Counted from the stretch's first letter, positions 17,713 through 26,890 are shown. The stretch is DNA of 64,000 nucleotides from Corynebacterium resistens DSM 45100 (GCF_000177535.2 NC_015673.1:62001-126000), one strand, 5' to 3'. Translations and numbers: made by a program. The notes: a model not told the origin generated them from the sequence alone.

Positions 17713-17960
17713 CCCCGCGACACGCCGATAGCAGACACACATTTTGTCGCTTAACCCACAGAGCTGGCAATAAAAAATTAAAGAACGCCCTATGGCAATC
17801 ATCTTTTGCATCCATCAGATTCCACGAGCGTTCACGGCAATTCTATGAACGAAAGCGCCGTGAAGGCAAGAGACACAACGCCGCAGTAGTAGCACTAGCC
17901 CGCAGACGGCTCAACGTCCTATACGCCATGATGAGCAATGAAGTGCCCCGGGTTTTGTTC

Positions 17961-18881
17961 CTAGGCGTTTGCCTTGATTTCTATTATTGCTTGCGGCGGG
18001 TGCTGGTCCCAAAATTCGGTTTCCACTTCAGCTGGCGTGCGGTAGCCCAAGCTTTGGTGAAGCCTCGTCTCGTTCCACCATGACACCCACTCAAACGTCG
18101 CGATTTCCACCTCGACAACCTCATCCCACCTGCGAGTATGGATCAGCTCGTTTTTGTAGGAACCATTAACGTTTTCCGCCAGAGCATTGTCATAGGAGTC
18201 GCCAACAGTTCCGGTGGAAGCGGCAATCCCGTGCTGGGCAAGACGCTCGTTGTAGACAACGCTGACATACTGCGAGCCGTGATCCGAATGATGAATGAGA
18301 CCTGTTGTTTCCTCAGCAGACGCGATCGCCTGGTTGAGAGCTTGCAGCGGCAACGCTTCGGTGCGCATGGAATCTGATAACGCCCACCCAACGATCCGTC
18401 GGGAGTAAACATCGGTGACAAACGCGGCATACACAAAGCCTTTCTTCGTGCGCACGTAGGTAATATCAGCCACCCACAGCTTGTTCGGGCCTTCGGCTTT
18501 GAATTCTCGCTCCACCAAGTCCGGGCGCAAATCCGGCCTTTGAGGTGTGCGAGTGGTCATAGGCGAGCGGCCTTTGCCTTTGCCTGATACACCGGCTAGA
18601 CGCATCAGCCGCGCGGTTTGTTCACGACCGATATCGATTCCGTCACGATGAAGAGCATGCCACATTTTCCGCACACCGTAGATGCCGTAATTATCCCGAT
18701 GGATAGCACTAATGCGTTCAACCAGCACAGCATCACGAAGGCCGCGAGCACTTACCCCACGGGCCTTGGACTGACGATACCCACGCGAGGTGATGAACCC
18801 ACCAGCGCGGTTTTTCTTCAACGTCTTACAGATGAACTCGACAGAGAAACGATTCCGGTATTCATCGATGAACCGGATCAT
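17961..18881 (-). CDS. IS3-family transposase OrfB (copy 1)
   Basis: A protein of 306 residues with HTH_21-like N-terminal part and an rve integrase core. DDE residues are visible in LWVADITYVRT, HHSDHGSQY and the glutamate of NALAENVNGSYKNE. It catalyses IS3 transposition, normally as an OrfAB fusion. Its start overlaps the OrfA stop by ATGA, which allows re-initiation or frameshifting. Confidence 0.93.
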   Translation of the reverse strand: MIRFIDEYRNRFSVEFICKTLKKNRAGGFITSRGYRQSKARGVSARGLRDAVLVERISAIHRDNYGIYGVRKMWHALHRDGIDIGREQTARLMRLAGVSGKGKGRSPMTTRTPQRPDLRPDLVEREFKAEGPNKLWVADITYVRTKKGFVYAAFVTDVYSRRIVGWALSDSMRTEALPLQALNQAIASAEETTGLIHHSDHGSQYVSVVYNERLAQHGIAASTGTVGDSYDNALAENVNGSYKNELIHTRRWDEVVEVEIATFEWVSWWNETRLHQSLGYRTPAEVETEFWDQHPPQAIIEIKANA

Positions 18882-19195
18882 TTCCGACGTTTTGGGTCGA
18901 GTTCCGACGCGAAAAAAGCTGAGGCAGCCTTTAAAAGTTCATTGGTGTCGCGTAGCTCTTGATTTTCACGGCGAAGCCTCGCGTTTTCGGCGGCCAGATC
19001 TTCAGGCACGGGTTCTGGGATGTTTCCCGCACGGCGGGCCTGTTGGGTCCATTGACGGGCTGTGTGCCATGACACCCCCAGCTTTGGGGCTACTGCCTGG
19101 CACGCGGCTTGCATCGACATATTTTCCGCCAAGATGCGGTCCTCTACAAGACGGACCACACGATCCTTCGCATCCTGGTCAAATTTTCTTGGCAT
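18878..19195 (-). CDS. IS3-family transposase OrfA (copy 1)
   Basis: A protein of 105 residues starting MPRKFDQDAKDRVVRLVEDR. A helix-turn-helix (LGVSWHTARQWTQQARRAG) is followed by a leucine-zipper-like coiled coil (AAENARLRRENQELRDTNEL). It binds the terminal repeats and partners OrfB. ATG 19195 lies just inside the element end; longer frames would begin outside the element. Confidence 0.92.
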   Translation of the reverse strand: MPRKFDQDAKDRVVRLVEDRILAENMSMQAACQAVAPKLGVSWHTARQWTQQARRAGNIPEPVPEDLAAENARLRRENQELRDTNELLKAASAFFASELDPKRRK

Positions 19196-19314
19196 ATTCC
19201 AGATTTCCCATCTACTCAAACGGAACAAAACCTGGGACACTTCACAACCACGAGTACTACCGCGACCCCGACCAATCACAGGAAGTCAAAGCAGCCTAAA
19301 CACCAAGAACCAAA

Positions 19315-19344
19315 TAGCCGACTGGGTAAAATCCCAGTCGGCTA
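19315..19344 (+). terminator. Hairpin after the IS110 gene
   Basis: A 12-bp stem TAGCCGACTGGG / CCCAGTCGGCTA with loop TAAAAT lies 15 nt beyond the reconstructed transposase stop. There is no U run. Confidence 0.45.
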
Positions 19345-19570
19345 ACAGCCATGCCAGAAAACAACACGTCCAAACGGCCCCGGCTGAAAAACCAACCCCG
19401 GCAAATCCACCCGCGAGGTTGACAAACTATATAGGAACACCCCCCCCCCAGGAGGGTTTTTCCCAGACGAAAGAAGATTCGATGAAGTTCGTAGTTCCCT
19501 ACGGATGATTGCCCAAAGAAGTCTCGGAGTTGCCCAGCGATTCCGTCCAGCGCGGTGTAATCTTTCGCCC

Positions 19571-20402
19571 ATGTTTGGATTGTTTGGAAAGAAAAACAAG
19601 AAGGAACAAGTCACTCACACGTCCGCTCCGCACGATGCGAATCAAGGTTCGCATAGTGGACAAGCGACGACTTCCGATGGGGGTGCAACGCCACCGCAAA
19701 CGGGAGTGTTGCGCTACCAGCAGCGCGGTGAAGGGCCAGGGGTTCTCACCACCGGGTATGGGGAGCAGGTATATGCTTTCATCACCCCAGTCGCCCCATT
19801 CGTAACCAGCAATCAGTATGTGCGGGAGTTCCTCCCCGGCGTATATCGGATGCTGGCGACCCTTGATACGGAGCACTTCAACCCGCTTACTGACGCGCAT
19901 CTTCCTCGTGATGTGGATATGGATTCCTCGCCACTGGGTGGGGACTATTTTCCGGGGGTGCAGCTTCCGGGAGGGCAGCACACGATCTGGGAGATCGCTT
20001 ATGCAGCTACTGAGAGCAAAGCATTTGAGCAGTGCCAGCTCCAACATAGCGCGGACAAAGTTTTCTATCGTGTGGAGTTTGCTTTGCCATTTGCGGCCGC
20101 ATTGGTAACAAATTTCCCGCGCTTCCTTCAAAAGACTGGCATTCCTGATCATGGCCACGGCCACGTCGTTTCAGTGCCGGGCGGACGCGTGGTCTTGGTA
20201 TACCCCGTTCGGCCAAATCAGCCCGTGGACGAGCTTATGAAGCAAGTTGCGATGGTCAACTACGAACTTCCAAAGCATCCAGTCAACATCACCCCACAGA
20301 CGTTTTGGGTGCGAGGTAGCGATTGGAAGTCCCTCAATGCGGAAGACGGAACTTCGCTGTTTGTACCGGAGTCTTATCCAGCACTACGCGATGCGCAAGG
20401 CG
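19571..20402 (+). pseudogene. Host gene of unknown function, 3' end cut by IS1249
   Basis: From ATG 19571 it encodes MFGLFGKKNKKEQ, then ~50 polar residues, then an alpha/beta-looking domain (residues ~45-275) with VYAFITPVAPFVTSNQYVRE and FLPGVYRMLATLD. It resembles uncharacterised cytosolic actinobacterial proteins; no motif reveals an activity. The native frame ends at DAQGGV where IS1249 copy B begins. The IS adds codons for KGQKVCPESLIFML before a stop. If the sequence right of copy C (from 23194) is the original continuation, it would read NPEKAQWLVHVEVN then TAG. No target duplication supports that join, so it remains uncertain. No convincing ribosome site precedes the ATG. Confidence 0.6.
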
Positions 20403-21787
20403 GGGTTAAGGGTCAAAAAGTGTGTCCGGAATCGTTGATTTTCATGCTCTGAACTCCGCGTTTGCGGAAAATATATGCTCCAAAAGCATATATTGGCCCT
20501 CTCTTGCGAAAATCCCCGGTGTGGCTGCCATGGTGTGCTACGGAGCGGTGGTTCGGTTGCCCAATGCCAAAGAACCGACCACGCTGCCATTGTGGCGGCG
20601 ATATGAAACGAAACGGCACCACCAGCAACGGGACGACCCGGTGGCGGTGCAAAATCTGCGGTGCTTCACTGACCAAGCAGCGCAGCGATATCACCAACGC
20701 AGCCCTATTTCGTGCGTTCATCCAGCACCTGACCGCCGGGACCAGTCTTGCGGCGATCGCCGGCAACATGAGCTGCTCGACACGTACGCTGCAGCGCAAA
20801 TTCGATGCCTTTTGGCTGGTTGACGTGCCTGACCCGACCATCGGCCATACAGGCAGGGTCTACGACCAGATCTTCATCGACGGCACCTACACCGCAGGTG
20901 GCTGTCTGATCGTGGCGGCAACGCTCGACCACGTCATCGCCTGGCACTGGTGCAAACAAGAAACCACACACGACTACAAGCGCCTGCTCGAGCGCATCGA
21001 AGCACCGTTGATCGCTGTGATCGACGGTGGCCGAGGAGCCACAAGCGCAATTAAAACGTGCTGGCCAAACACCAAAATCCAACGCTGCCTCGTGCACGCC
21101 CAACGCAGAGTACGCCGCTACACCACCTCACGACCACGCACTGATGCTGGCCGCACCATCTACCGACTCGCGCTGAAACTCACCCGCATCACCACCCTGG
21201 ACGAGGCTGCACAATGGGGTGCACAACTGCAAGAGTTTCACACGCTCTACAAGGATTGGCTCAACGAAAAGACACAGGTCAAAGACCCGAAAACAGCAAA
21301 AGACACACTCGTGTGGACCCATGTCAACGTGCGCAAGGCCTACAACAGTCTCAACCACCTGTGGCGCAATGACCTGCTGTTTGTCTACCTCAAGCCCCCG
21401 AAAGGTGTGCTCGAGCCGCACCGGATCAAATCCACCACCAACAGTCTTGAAGGCGGCATCAACGCCCAGCTGAAGCTCCTTGCAAGAACTCATCGCGGCA
21501 GACGCGGTGAGCACCAACGCAAAATGCTGGATTGGTGGCTGTATCTGAAAACGGAACTGCCTGGCGATCCAATAGAAATCGCCAGACAGTCCAACTGGGG
21601 CCAGAACCAACTCGCCAAAGTTACAACCCTGACCCGAAACGAGAACCAAGCCGACTATGAAACAGGACAACCAGCCCTCTACGACAACGGTATCGATACC
21701 GAGTACACACACTCAATCGGCATCCAAAAAGGCCACATCTAACCCCGCGACACGCCGATAGCAGACACACATTTTGTCGCTTAACCC
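20403..21787 (+). mobile_element. IS1249-family element, copy B (mosaic ends)
   Basis: 1385 bp, with a body matching copy A. The left end reads GGGTTAAGGGTCAAAAAGTG, as in copies C and D; the right end carries CATTTTGTCGCTTAACCC, as in copy A. The ends therefore do not match each other. Flanking octamers differ. Immediately to the right is a 15-nt relic (21788-21802, CATTTTGACCCTTAA) of another IS1249 right end. Confidence 0.88.
20564..21742 (+). CDS. IS1249-family transposase (copy B)
   Basis: A 392-residue protein identical to that of copy A, including zinc-ribbon-like N-terminus and DDE motifs. The 25-nt leader hairpin is at 20470-20494. It is potentially functional, although the terminal repeats of its own element are mismatched. 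Confidence 0.9.
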   Translation: MPKNRPRCHCGGDMKRNGTTSNGTTRWRCKICGASLTKQRSDITNAALFRAFIQHLTAGTSLAAIAGNMSCSTRTLQRKFDAFWLVDVPDPTIGHTGRVYDQIFIDGTYTAGGCLIVAATLDHVIAWHWCKQETTHDYKRLLERIEAPLIAVIDGGRGATSAIKTCWPNTKIQRCLVHAQRRVRRYTTSRPRTDAGRTIYRLALKLTRITTLDEAAQWGAQLQEFHTLYKDWLNEKTQVKDPKTAKDTLVWTHVNVRKAYNSLNHLWRNDLLFVYLKPPKGVLEPHRIKSTTNSLEGGINAQLKLLARTHRGRRGEHQRKMLDWWLYLKTELPGDPIEIARQSNWGQNQLAKVTTLTRNENQADYETGQPALYDNGIDTEYTHSIGIQKGHI

Positions 21788-21802
21788 CATTTTGACCCTT
21801 AA

Positions 21803-23187
21803 GGGTTAAGGGTCAAAAAGTGTGTCCGGAATCGCGGATTTTCACGGATTGACCTGTAGGTTTCCGGAAAGTATATGCTCCGGAAGCATATATCTAGCCC
21901 CCGACGGGAAATCCTCGGTGTGGCAGCCGTGATGTGCTATGCGCGGCGTGGTGTGGTGTCGCAATGTCGAAGAACCAACCACGCTGCCACTGCGGCGGTG
22001 AAATGAAACGCAACGGCACCACCAGCAAAGGCACCACCAGATGGCGCTGCAAACAATGCGGCGCCTCCAGCGTCAAACGTCGAAACGACATCACCAACGC
22101 GGCAGTGTTCACCCAGTTCATCGAGCATTGCACCACCGCAATATCACTCGACGACCTAGCCAAACGAAACGGTGTTAGCCGCGCCACCATGAAGCGGCGC
22201 TTCAAGTGGTGCTGGCTCGTTGATGTGCCTGACCCCACCGCCGGCCACCACAAGCGGATCTACGACCAGGTATTTCTCGATGGCACCTACACCGCCGGTG
22301 GCTGCCTGATCGTCGCGGCGACCATCGACCACGTGATCGCCTGGCACTGGTGCAAACACGAAACCACCCGCGACTACCAACTGCTGCTTGAACGCATCGA
22401 AGCCCCACTCATCGCCGTCATCGACGGCGGCCAAGGCGCATACAGCGCAATCAAAAAGTGCTGGCCGACTACGAAAATTCAACGCTGCCTCGTCCACGCC
22501 CAACGCGTGGTCCGCCGCTACACCACCACCAACCCACGCACCGATGCCGGGCGCACCATCTACCGACTTGCGCTGAAACTGACCCGGATCACCACACTGG
22601 ATGAAGCCGCCGCGTGGGGTGTGCAACTGCACGAGTTTTCAACGATCTACCGGGAATGGATGAACGAGAAAACCATGATCAAAGACCCCAAAACAGGTGC
22701 ATGGACCCGCGTGTGGACCCACCACAACGTGCGCAAGGCCTACAACAGCCTCAACCATCTTTGGCGGTCCGAGATGCTGTTTGTCTACCTCAACCCGCCA
22801 GCAGGAGTCCTTGCGCCCGAGCGGATCAAATCCACCACCAACAGCTTAGAAGGCGGCATCAACGCCCAGCTCAAACTGCTCGCCAGAACCCACCGCGGCA
22901 GATCAGGCGAACGACAACGCCGCATGCTGGATTGGTGGCTCTACTTAAAAACGGAACTGCCTGACGATCCAGTACGAATCGCCAGGCAGTCCGACTGGGG
23001 CCAGGGCCAACTCGCCAAAGTATCCACCCTGACCCAAACCGAGAACCAAGCCGACCACGAAACAGGACGCCCAGCCCTCTACGACAACGCTATCGACACC
23101 GACTACACCCACTCAATCGGCATTCAAAAAGGCCAAATCTAACCCCCGCGACACGCCGAGCCAGACACACATTTTGACCCTTAACCC
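21803..23187 (+). mobile_element. IS1249-family element, copy C
   Basis: 1385 bp with matching ends (GGGTTAAGGGTCAAAA.GTGTG). It has a perfect 8-bp duplication ACCCTTAA at 21795-21802 and 23188-23195. That octamer belongs to the right end of an older IS1249, so copy C landed within another copy's terminal repeat. Confidence 0.92.
21964..23142 (+). CDS. IS1249-family transposase (copy C)
   Basis: A 392-residue protein, MSKNQPRCHCGGEMKRNGTT, with the same architecture as copies A and B (FLDGTYTAGGC, AVIDGGQGA, NSLEGGINAQLK). It differs at numerous positions, especially in residues 35-75. It represents a second IS1249 lineage, the same as the copy at the right window edge. Confidence 0.9.
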   Translation: MSKNQPRCHCGGEMKRNGTTSKGTTRWRCKQCGASSVKRRNDITNAAVFTQFIEHCTTAISLDDLAKRNGVSRATMKRRFKWCWLVDVPDPTAGHHKRIYDQVFLDGTYTAGGCLIVAATIDHVIAWHWCKHETTRDYQLLLERIEAPLIAVIDGGQGAYSAIKKCWPTTKIQRCLVHAQRVVRRYTTTNPRTDAGRTIYRLALKLTRITTLDEAAAWGVQLHEFSTIYREWMNEKTMIKDPKTGAWTRVWTHHNVRKAYNSLNHLWRSEMLFVYLNPPAGVLAPERIKSTTNSLEGGINAQLKLLARTHRGRSGERQRRMLDWWLYLKTELPDDPVRIARQSDWGQGQLAKVSTLTQTENQADHETGRPALYDNAIDTDYTHSIGIQKGQI

Positions 23188-23211
23188 ACCCTTAACCCTG
23201 AAAAGGCTCAG

Positions 23212-23241
23212 TGGCTAGTCCACGTAGAAGTGAACTAGCCA
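23212..23241 (-). terminator. Hairpin downstream of alaT
   Basis: A TGGCTAGT / ACTAGCCA stem is extended by CAC/GTG around a 6-nt loop. It lies 150 nt beyond the alaT stop and could end transcription from either side. Confidence 0.4.
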
Positions 23242-23394
23242 CCGGAATTAGCGCGGTACGTGTGTTTCAACGCCGCCACTTCACTTGCAACTATAGTGGG
23301 GATGGTGTGTTGGGGGCAACTAATATTCAGAGGTTGTGGATGAGCTTGGATGATCGTGATGGGGGCGGGGTGTTTTGAATCGTTTTCTGGAACT

Positions 23395-24639
23395 CTACTG
23401 CCGGTAGCTCGCCAAGAAGTTACCCAGGCGCTCGATAGCATCCGCCAGATCGCGCGCCCACGGCAACGTCACAATGCGGAAGTGATCCGGCGTGGGCCAG
23501 TTGAAGCCGGTGCCCTGCACCATGTGGATCTTTTCCTGGCGCAGCAGATCGAACATGAACTGCTCATCGTCGTGGATTTCGTGCACATTCGGATCCAGCT
23601 TCGGGAAAGCGTAAAGCGCACCCATCGGTTTCACACAGCTCACACCGGGAATCTCATTGAGCTTCTCATAAGTCACATTGCGTTGCTCCAGCAGTCGCCC
23701 GCCCGGTAGCACAAGATCATCAATGGACTGGCGCCCGGAAATCGCCACCTGGATCGCGTGCTGAGCTGGCACGTTCGGGCACAAGCGCGTTCCCGCCAGC
23801 ATTGTGAGCCCTTCGATGAAGCCCTGTGCGTGCCCCTTCGGGCCAGTCAGCACCATCCATCCGGAGCGGTAGCCGGCCACGCGGTAAGCCTTGGACAGAC
23901 CGTTGTACGTGATGCACAGCAAATCTGGGCACAAGCTGGCGATGTTGATGTGTTGGGCGTCATCATAAAGAATCTTGTCGTAGATCTCATCGGCCAAGAT
24001 AAGCAAGGAGTGTTCACGCGCGATATCCACGATCTGCTGCAGAATCTCGCGTGGGTACACGGCACCTGTTGGGTTATTGGGGTTGATGACGACGATTGCC
24101 TTCGTGCGTTCCGTGACCTTCGCCTTGATGTCCTCGATGGAGGGGTTCCAGTTGTCTTCCTCGTCGCACAGGTAATGCACGGGACGGCCACCGGACAGGG
24201 AGGTGGAAGCGGTCCACAGCGGATAGTCCGGTGAAGGAATCAGAACTTCATCGCCATCATTGAGCAGCGCCTGCATGGTCATGGTGATGAGTTCGGAAAC
24301 ACCGTTGCCCAAGTAGATATCTTCCACATCGAAGGTCGGGAAGCCGGGGATGACCTCATAGCGGGAAAAAATTGCCCGACGTGCGGAAATGATGCCTTTG
24401 GAGGTGGAATAGCCCTGCGCCGTTGGCAATGCCGCGATCATATCGCGCATGATGACATCCGGAGCTTCGAAGCCGAACACCGCTGGGTTGCCGGTGTTGA
24501 GTTTCAGAACGCGGTGGCCATCGGCCTCCATCCGCTCCGCCTCCGCGTTCACCGGTCCGCGAATCTCGTAAAGGACGTTCTTCAGCTTCGTGGATTGATC
24601 CAGGGAACGGAGTTCACTGGGGCGCTTTGGTGTACTCAT
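23395..24639 (-). CDS. alaT: Alanine-type aminotransferase AlaT
   Basis: A fold-I PLP aminotransferase of 414 residues. Visible motifs are GYSTSKGI, PNNPTGAVYP, DEIYDKILYD, the PLP lysine in YNGLSKAYRVAGYR, and the C-terminal arginine region FRIVTLPW. It converts pyruvate and glutamate to alanine and 2-oxoglutarate in the AlaT/AlaA family. The start MSTPKRPSEL at 24639 is preferred; ATG 24648 adds three residues. In mycobacteria the equivalent gene (Rv0337c) adjoins the etfD homologue Rv0338c near dnaK. Here the same order survives over 22 kb with inserted genes. Confidence 0.88.
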   Translation of the reverse strand: MSTPKRPSELRSLDQSTKLKNVLYEIRGPVNAEAERMEADGHRVLKLNTGNPAVFGFEAPDVIMRDMIAALPTAQGYSTSKGIISARRAIFSRYEVIPGFPTFDVEDIYLGNGVSELITMTMQALLNDGDEVLIPSPDYPLWTASTSLSGGRPVHYLCDEEDNWNPSIEDIKAKVTERTKAIVVINPNNPTGAVYPREILQQIVDIAREHSLLILADEIYDKILYDDAQHINIASLCPDLLCITYNGLSKAYRVAGYRSGWMVLTGPKGHAQGFIEGLTMLAGTRLCPNVPAQHAIQVAISGRQSIDDLVLPGGRLLEQRNVTYEKLNEIPGVSCVKPMGALYAFPKLDPNVHEIHDDEQFMFDLLRQEKIHMVQGTGFNWPTPDHFRIVTLPWARDLADAIERLGNFLASYRQ

Positions 24640-24679
24640 TCTCCCCATTGTGCCAGTTGGGGAGTCGCTAGGGGTGCGA

Positions 24680-24719
24680 AACCCCGCGCAGAAGGTCCAA
24701 AGATCCTCCGCGCGGGGTT
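24680..24719 (-). terminator. GC-rich hairpin downstream of the Pro/Asn/Gly-rich protein gene
   Basis: AACCCCGCGC / GCGCGGGGTT arms with a 20-nt loop, followed on the minus strand by TTCGC. It ends the minus-strand gene at 24762-25445 just ahead of alaT. Confidence 0.65.
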
Positions 24720-24761
24720 GCTGGCAGCGCTAGGGGTAGTTAGCTAGTTGCCTTCGTCTAG

Positions 24762-25445
24762 CTAGTTGCCCTCGTCCGCGCCGTTGTTGCCTTGCCCATT
24801 TCCTCGGGTATTACCAGTGCCAGCGTCATCGCCCGCTCCGGTATTTCCTCCAGTGTTTCCACCGTTTGTTCTGCCCGAGTTTCCATTGCCGGAATTGCCA
24901 CCAATCGTCCCGCCGATGCCCGTGTTATTGCGGCCGTTGCCGTTGCCAGTACTTGGGCTGTTCGGTGAATTATTCGGGACCGATGGGCGGCGGCTATCGG
25001 GGCGCTGTTGGGAGCGATTCCCATCGCCGCGGTTATTTTGCGGCTTGGGTTTTTCTGTTGTTTTCTTTTCCGACGCCGAGGTCTCCGTGGGCGCAGTCTC
25101 CACCGGAACCTGTGGTTGTGCTGGGGGAATGTAGCCGCTATTGGGTGGCTGTACGGGAGCGGTTTCGCGTTCCTTATCGTATTTGCCGGTTGTCGTGGCG
25201 GCGGGATAGGTACGGCTTTCGCCCACTGGCTCGGATTGCGAAGAACCTGGCTTGCCTTGCCCAGATTTCATCATGGCAAAAGCTAGTGCCGAGGCCAGTA
25301 CTGCTGCGATAAGGCCCAAAACCAAAATCCACGCCCACCACGGCATGATTGCGCGCAGCTTATCCCTAATTGGGCGGGAGCGCTTTGGCTGCGGGGCCCC
25401 CTTTTTCTCGGGCGCCCCAGATGGTGTAGAAGGCGTGGAATTCAT
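24762..25445 (-). CDS. Single-pass membrane protein with Pro/Asn/Gly-rich extracellular tail
   Basis: A protein of 227 residues: basic cytoplasmic N-terminus (KRSRPIRDKLRAIMPWW), one membrane helix (~38-62), then ~165 residues of disordered Pro/Thr/Ser and finally Asn/Gly-rich sequence (GNGNGRNNTGIGG). It looks like a surface or cell-wall-spanning protein with no catalytic domain. The last codons with the stop (GACGAGGGCAACTAG) are repeated once just downstream with one change. Function unknown. Confidence 0.6.
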   Translation of the reverse strand: MNSTPSTPSGAPEKKGAPQPKRSRPIRDKLRAIMPWWAWILVLGLIAAVLASALAFAMMKSGQGKPGSSQSEPVGESRTYPAATTTGKYDKERETAPVQPPNSGYIPPAQPQVPVETAPTETSASEKKTTEKPKPQNNRGDGNRSQQRPDSRRPSVPNNSPNSPSTGNGNGRNNTGIGGTIGGNSGNGNSGRTNGGNTGGNTGAGDDAGTGNTRGNGQGNNGADEGN

Positions 25446-25603
25446 TACTTCAGTTTAAGTGATGGGGGGAGCGAAGCCCTAGTCTTAAAATTGCTGTGAC
25501 CAGTGGGGTTGGAGTGAAAAATGAGACTTCATTATCTGAGAAAATTAGGTGGGGGTAGTGGGTTTGCTGTATCTGTTTATATGCAGATAGGAAGTGTTTT
25601 AGG

Positions 25604-26692
25604 GTGCTTTGTGTGAGAAATAACCTTATTACATGCGCAAAAAATCTTAAGCGAGCAAGTATTACGGCGCTCGCGACACTCACCGTGTTGGGCGGTGTGA
25701 GTGTTGCTCCAACAGCGGCCGAGCTGACAGGGACACAAGCTCAGGCACAGCCATCCCTGCCGAAAATTCCACCGATTCCGGGATCTTCTAACCCGCAGCT
25801 GCCGGATGTGCGGTTACCCAATGGGCAGATGTTGTCGCAGGCGATCCCTGGGGCGTCGAACTTCATTAAGAAGCCTGCCAAGAAAGCCCGCCCAGCTGCG
25901 CCTAGCAACGTGAAGCCGGCGCCGCGTATCGGCAATGGCCGGGCACTGTGGGTGCATACTCGATCCACGGGGCGCGACCGCCGCTACCTGGTTCACATGC
26001 CGACTCACTACAATCCTCGCCGTCCGGCGCCAGTGGTATTCGGATTTGATGGCTGGCGCGATACTCCGGAGAATTTCCGTCGCTACTCCCGTTTGAATGA
26101 AACTGGCGCAGCACGCGAGGCCATCCGTATCTACCCAGAGTCCATTAACCACGGTTGGGAAGGTGCACCATACGCGGTGGTGCGCCCCGGTGAGGACTTG
26201 AAATTCATTCAGCAGATCATTGCCGAGGTTGCGCGGACGTACAACGTGGACCGCGGGCGGATCTACGCGACCGGGCACTCCAATGGTGGTGGCATGACTG
26301 CCGTTGTTGCGTGCCACCTGCCGCACGTGTTCGCCGGTGTAGCTGCCGTGGGCGGTGCCTTCTACGATCCGGTGAATCGGGGATGCTCCAACCGCCCGAT
26401 CCCATTCCTGATCTCTCACGGCACGGGGGACACGATGATGAAGTACAACGGTGGCTACCGGCACAATGGGGCGCACTACTTGGCTGTTCCCACGCTGGTC
26501 AACAGCTATAAGAAGCGCAATGGCTGCGTTGGTGCCCCACGCGTGACGAATATCCCGGGTGGCAAGCGCCACGTGTACCCATGTACGCGCAAGGAACTGC
26601 AACTGCTGACGAACCCGCAGAATCACACGTGGAATCGCGTGCCTGACGCTAGCCAGGAAGTGTGGAACTTCCTGAAGCGCCAGCGGCTGTAG
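25604..26692 (+). CDS. Secreted esterase of the PHB-depolymerase/LpqC type
   Basis: A protein of up to 362 residues, starting GTG 25604 or GTG 25613. The signal peptide spans about residues 15-48 (ending AQAQ). A Pro-rich linker follows, then an alpha/beta-hydrolase of the esterase PHB-depolymerase family: FGFDGWRDTPENF, nucleophile Ser in ATGHSNGGGM, acid in SHGTGDTMM, and His in NPQNHTWN near the C-terminus. It hydrolyses extracellular esters, perhaps feruloyl-type or envelope substrates. It is divergent from the gene at 24762 across a 158-bp promoter region. Confidence 0.85.
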   Translation: MLCVRNNLITCAKNLKRASITALATLTVLGGVSVAPTAAELTGTQAQAQPSLPKIPPIPGSSNPQLPDVRLPNGQMLSQAIPGASNFIKKPAKKARPAAPSNVKPAPRIGNGRALWVHTRSTGRDRRYLVHMPTHYNPRRPAPVVFGFDGWRDTPENFRRYSRLNETGAAREAIRIYPESINHGWEGAPYAVVRPGEDLKFIQQIIAEVARTYNVDRGRIYATGHSNGGGMTAVVACHLPHVFAGVAAVGGAFYDPVNRGCSNRPIPFLISHGTGDTMMKYNGGYRHNGAHYLAVPTLVNSYKKRNGCVGAPRVTNIPGGKRHVYPCTRKELQLLTNPQNHTWNRVPDASQEVWNFLKRQRL

Positions 26693-26772
26693 TTTTTCAG
26701 GTTGTCACTGGATACGCGCGCGGTCAGTTCTGCCGGTTCAGCTGGTTTGGTTGCTTGAGTAGGTTCTCCTGG

Positions 26773-26890
26773 TCGGTGTGTGGCAGGTGTAACTGGTGTG
26801 GTGCGCAGGTGTAACTGGCCCGTGTGTGGCAGGTTTGATTGGCCAATGTGTAGCAGGTGTGAATGGCTTGGTGAGCAGTTGGCATACACT
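26773..26890. repeat. Degenerate ~24-bp tandem repeats upstream of the glycosylase gene
   Basis: About four and a half units of the type GTGTGGCAGGTGTAACTGG with drifted copies (GTGCGCAGGTGTAACTGG, GTGTGGCAGGTTTGATTGG, GTGTAGCAGGTGTGAATGG) run up to 8 nt before the start codon. Confidence 0.7.

Larger units (their letters stand above)
16374..17757 (+). mobile_element. IS1249-family element, copy A (IS256 superfamily)
   Basis: A 1384-bp element with ends GGTTAAGCGACAAAATGTG inverted at both sides. It is flanked by the 8-bp duplication ACAGAGCT (16366-16373 and 17758-17765). It interrupts the IS110 transposase. Confidence 0.9.
17939..19244 (-). mobile_element. IS3-family element, copy 1
   Basis: A 1306-bp element with ends TGAAGTG...CACTTCA; terminal repeats (TGAAGTGCCCCGGGTTTTG against TGAAGTGTCCCAGGTTTTG) differ at two positions. 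Target duplication CAA at 17936-17938 and 19245-19247. It is inserted in the IS110 gene. A second copy of the same length and with identical proteins lies inverted inside the 16S gene at 55074-56379. Confidence 0.95.
15390..19299 (+). pseudogene. IS110-family transposase split by IS1249 and IS3 insertions
   Basis: The coding blocks are 15390-16373, 17766-17938 and 19248-19299. The N-terminal DEDD domain reads YVIGMDVGKYFHHACVLD, VVVDQPNNIGRL and GNAKTDIRDAY; the C-terminal domain has MPGIGPKTAAQ. Removing the IS1249 copy with one ACAGAGCT repeat, and the IS3 element with one CAA repeat, restores a continuous frame: ...SLNRAGNKKLKNALWQSS...LYAMMSNHEYYRDPDQSQEVKAA then TAA. The gene was therefore intact before both insertions. 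It follows AGGAGG at 15380. An imperfect end to the element lies somewhere before 19500. Confidence 0.9.
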
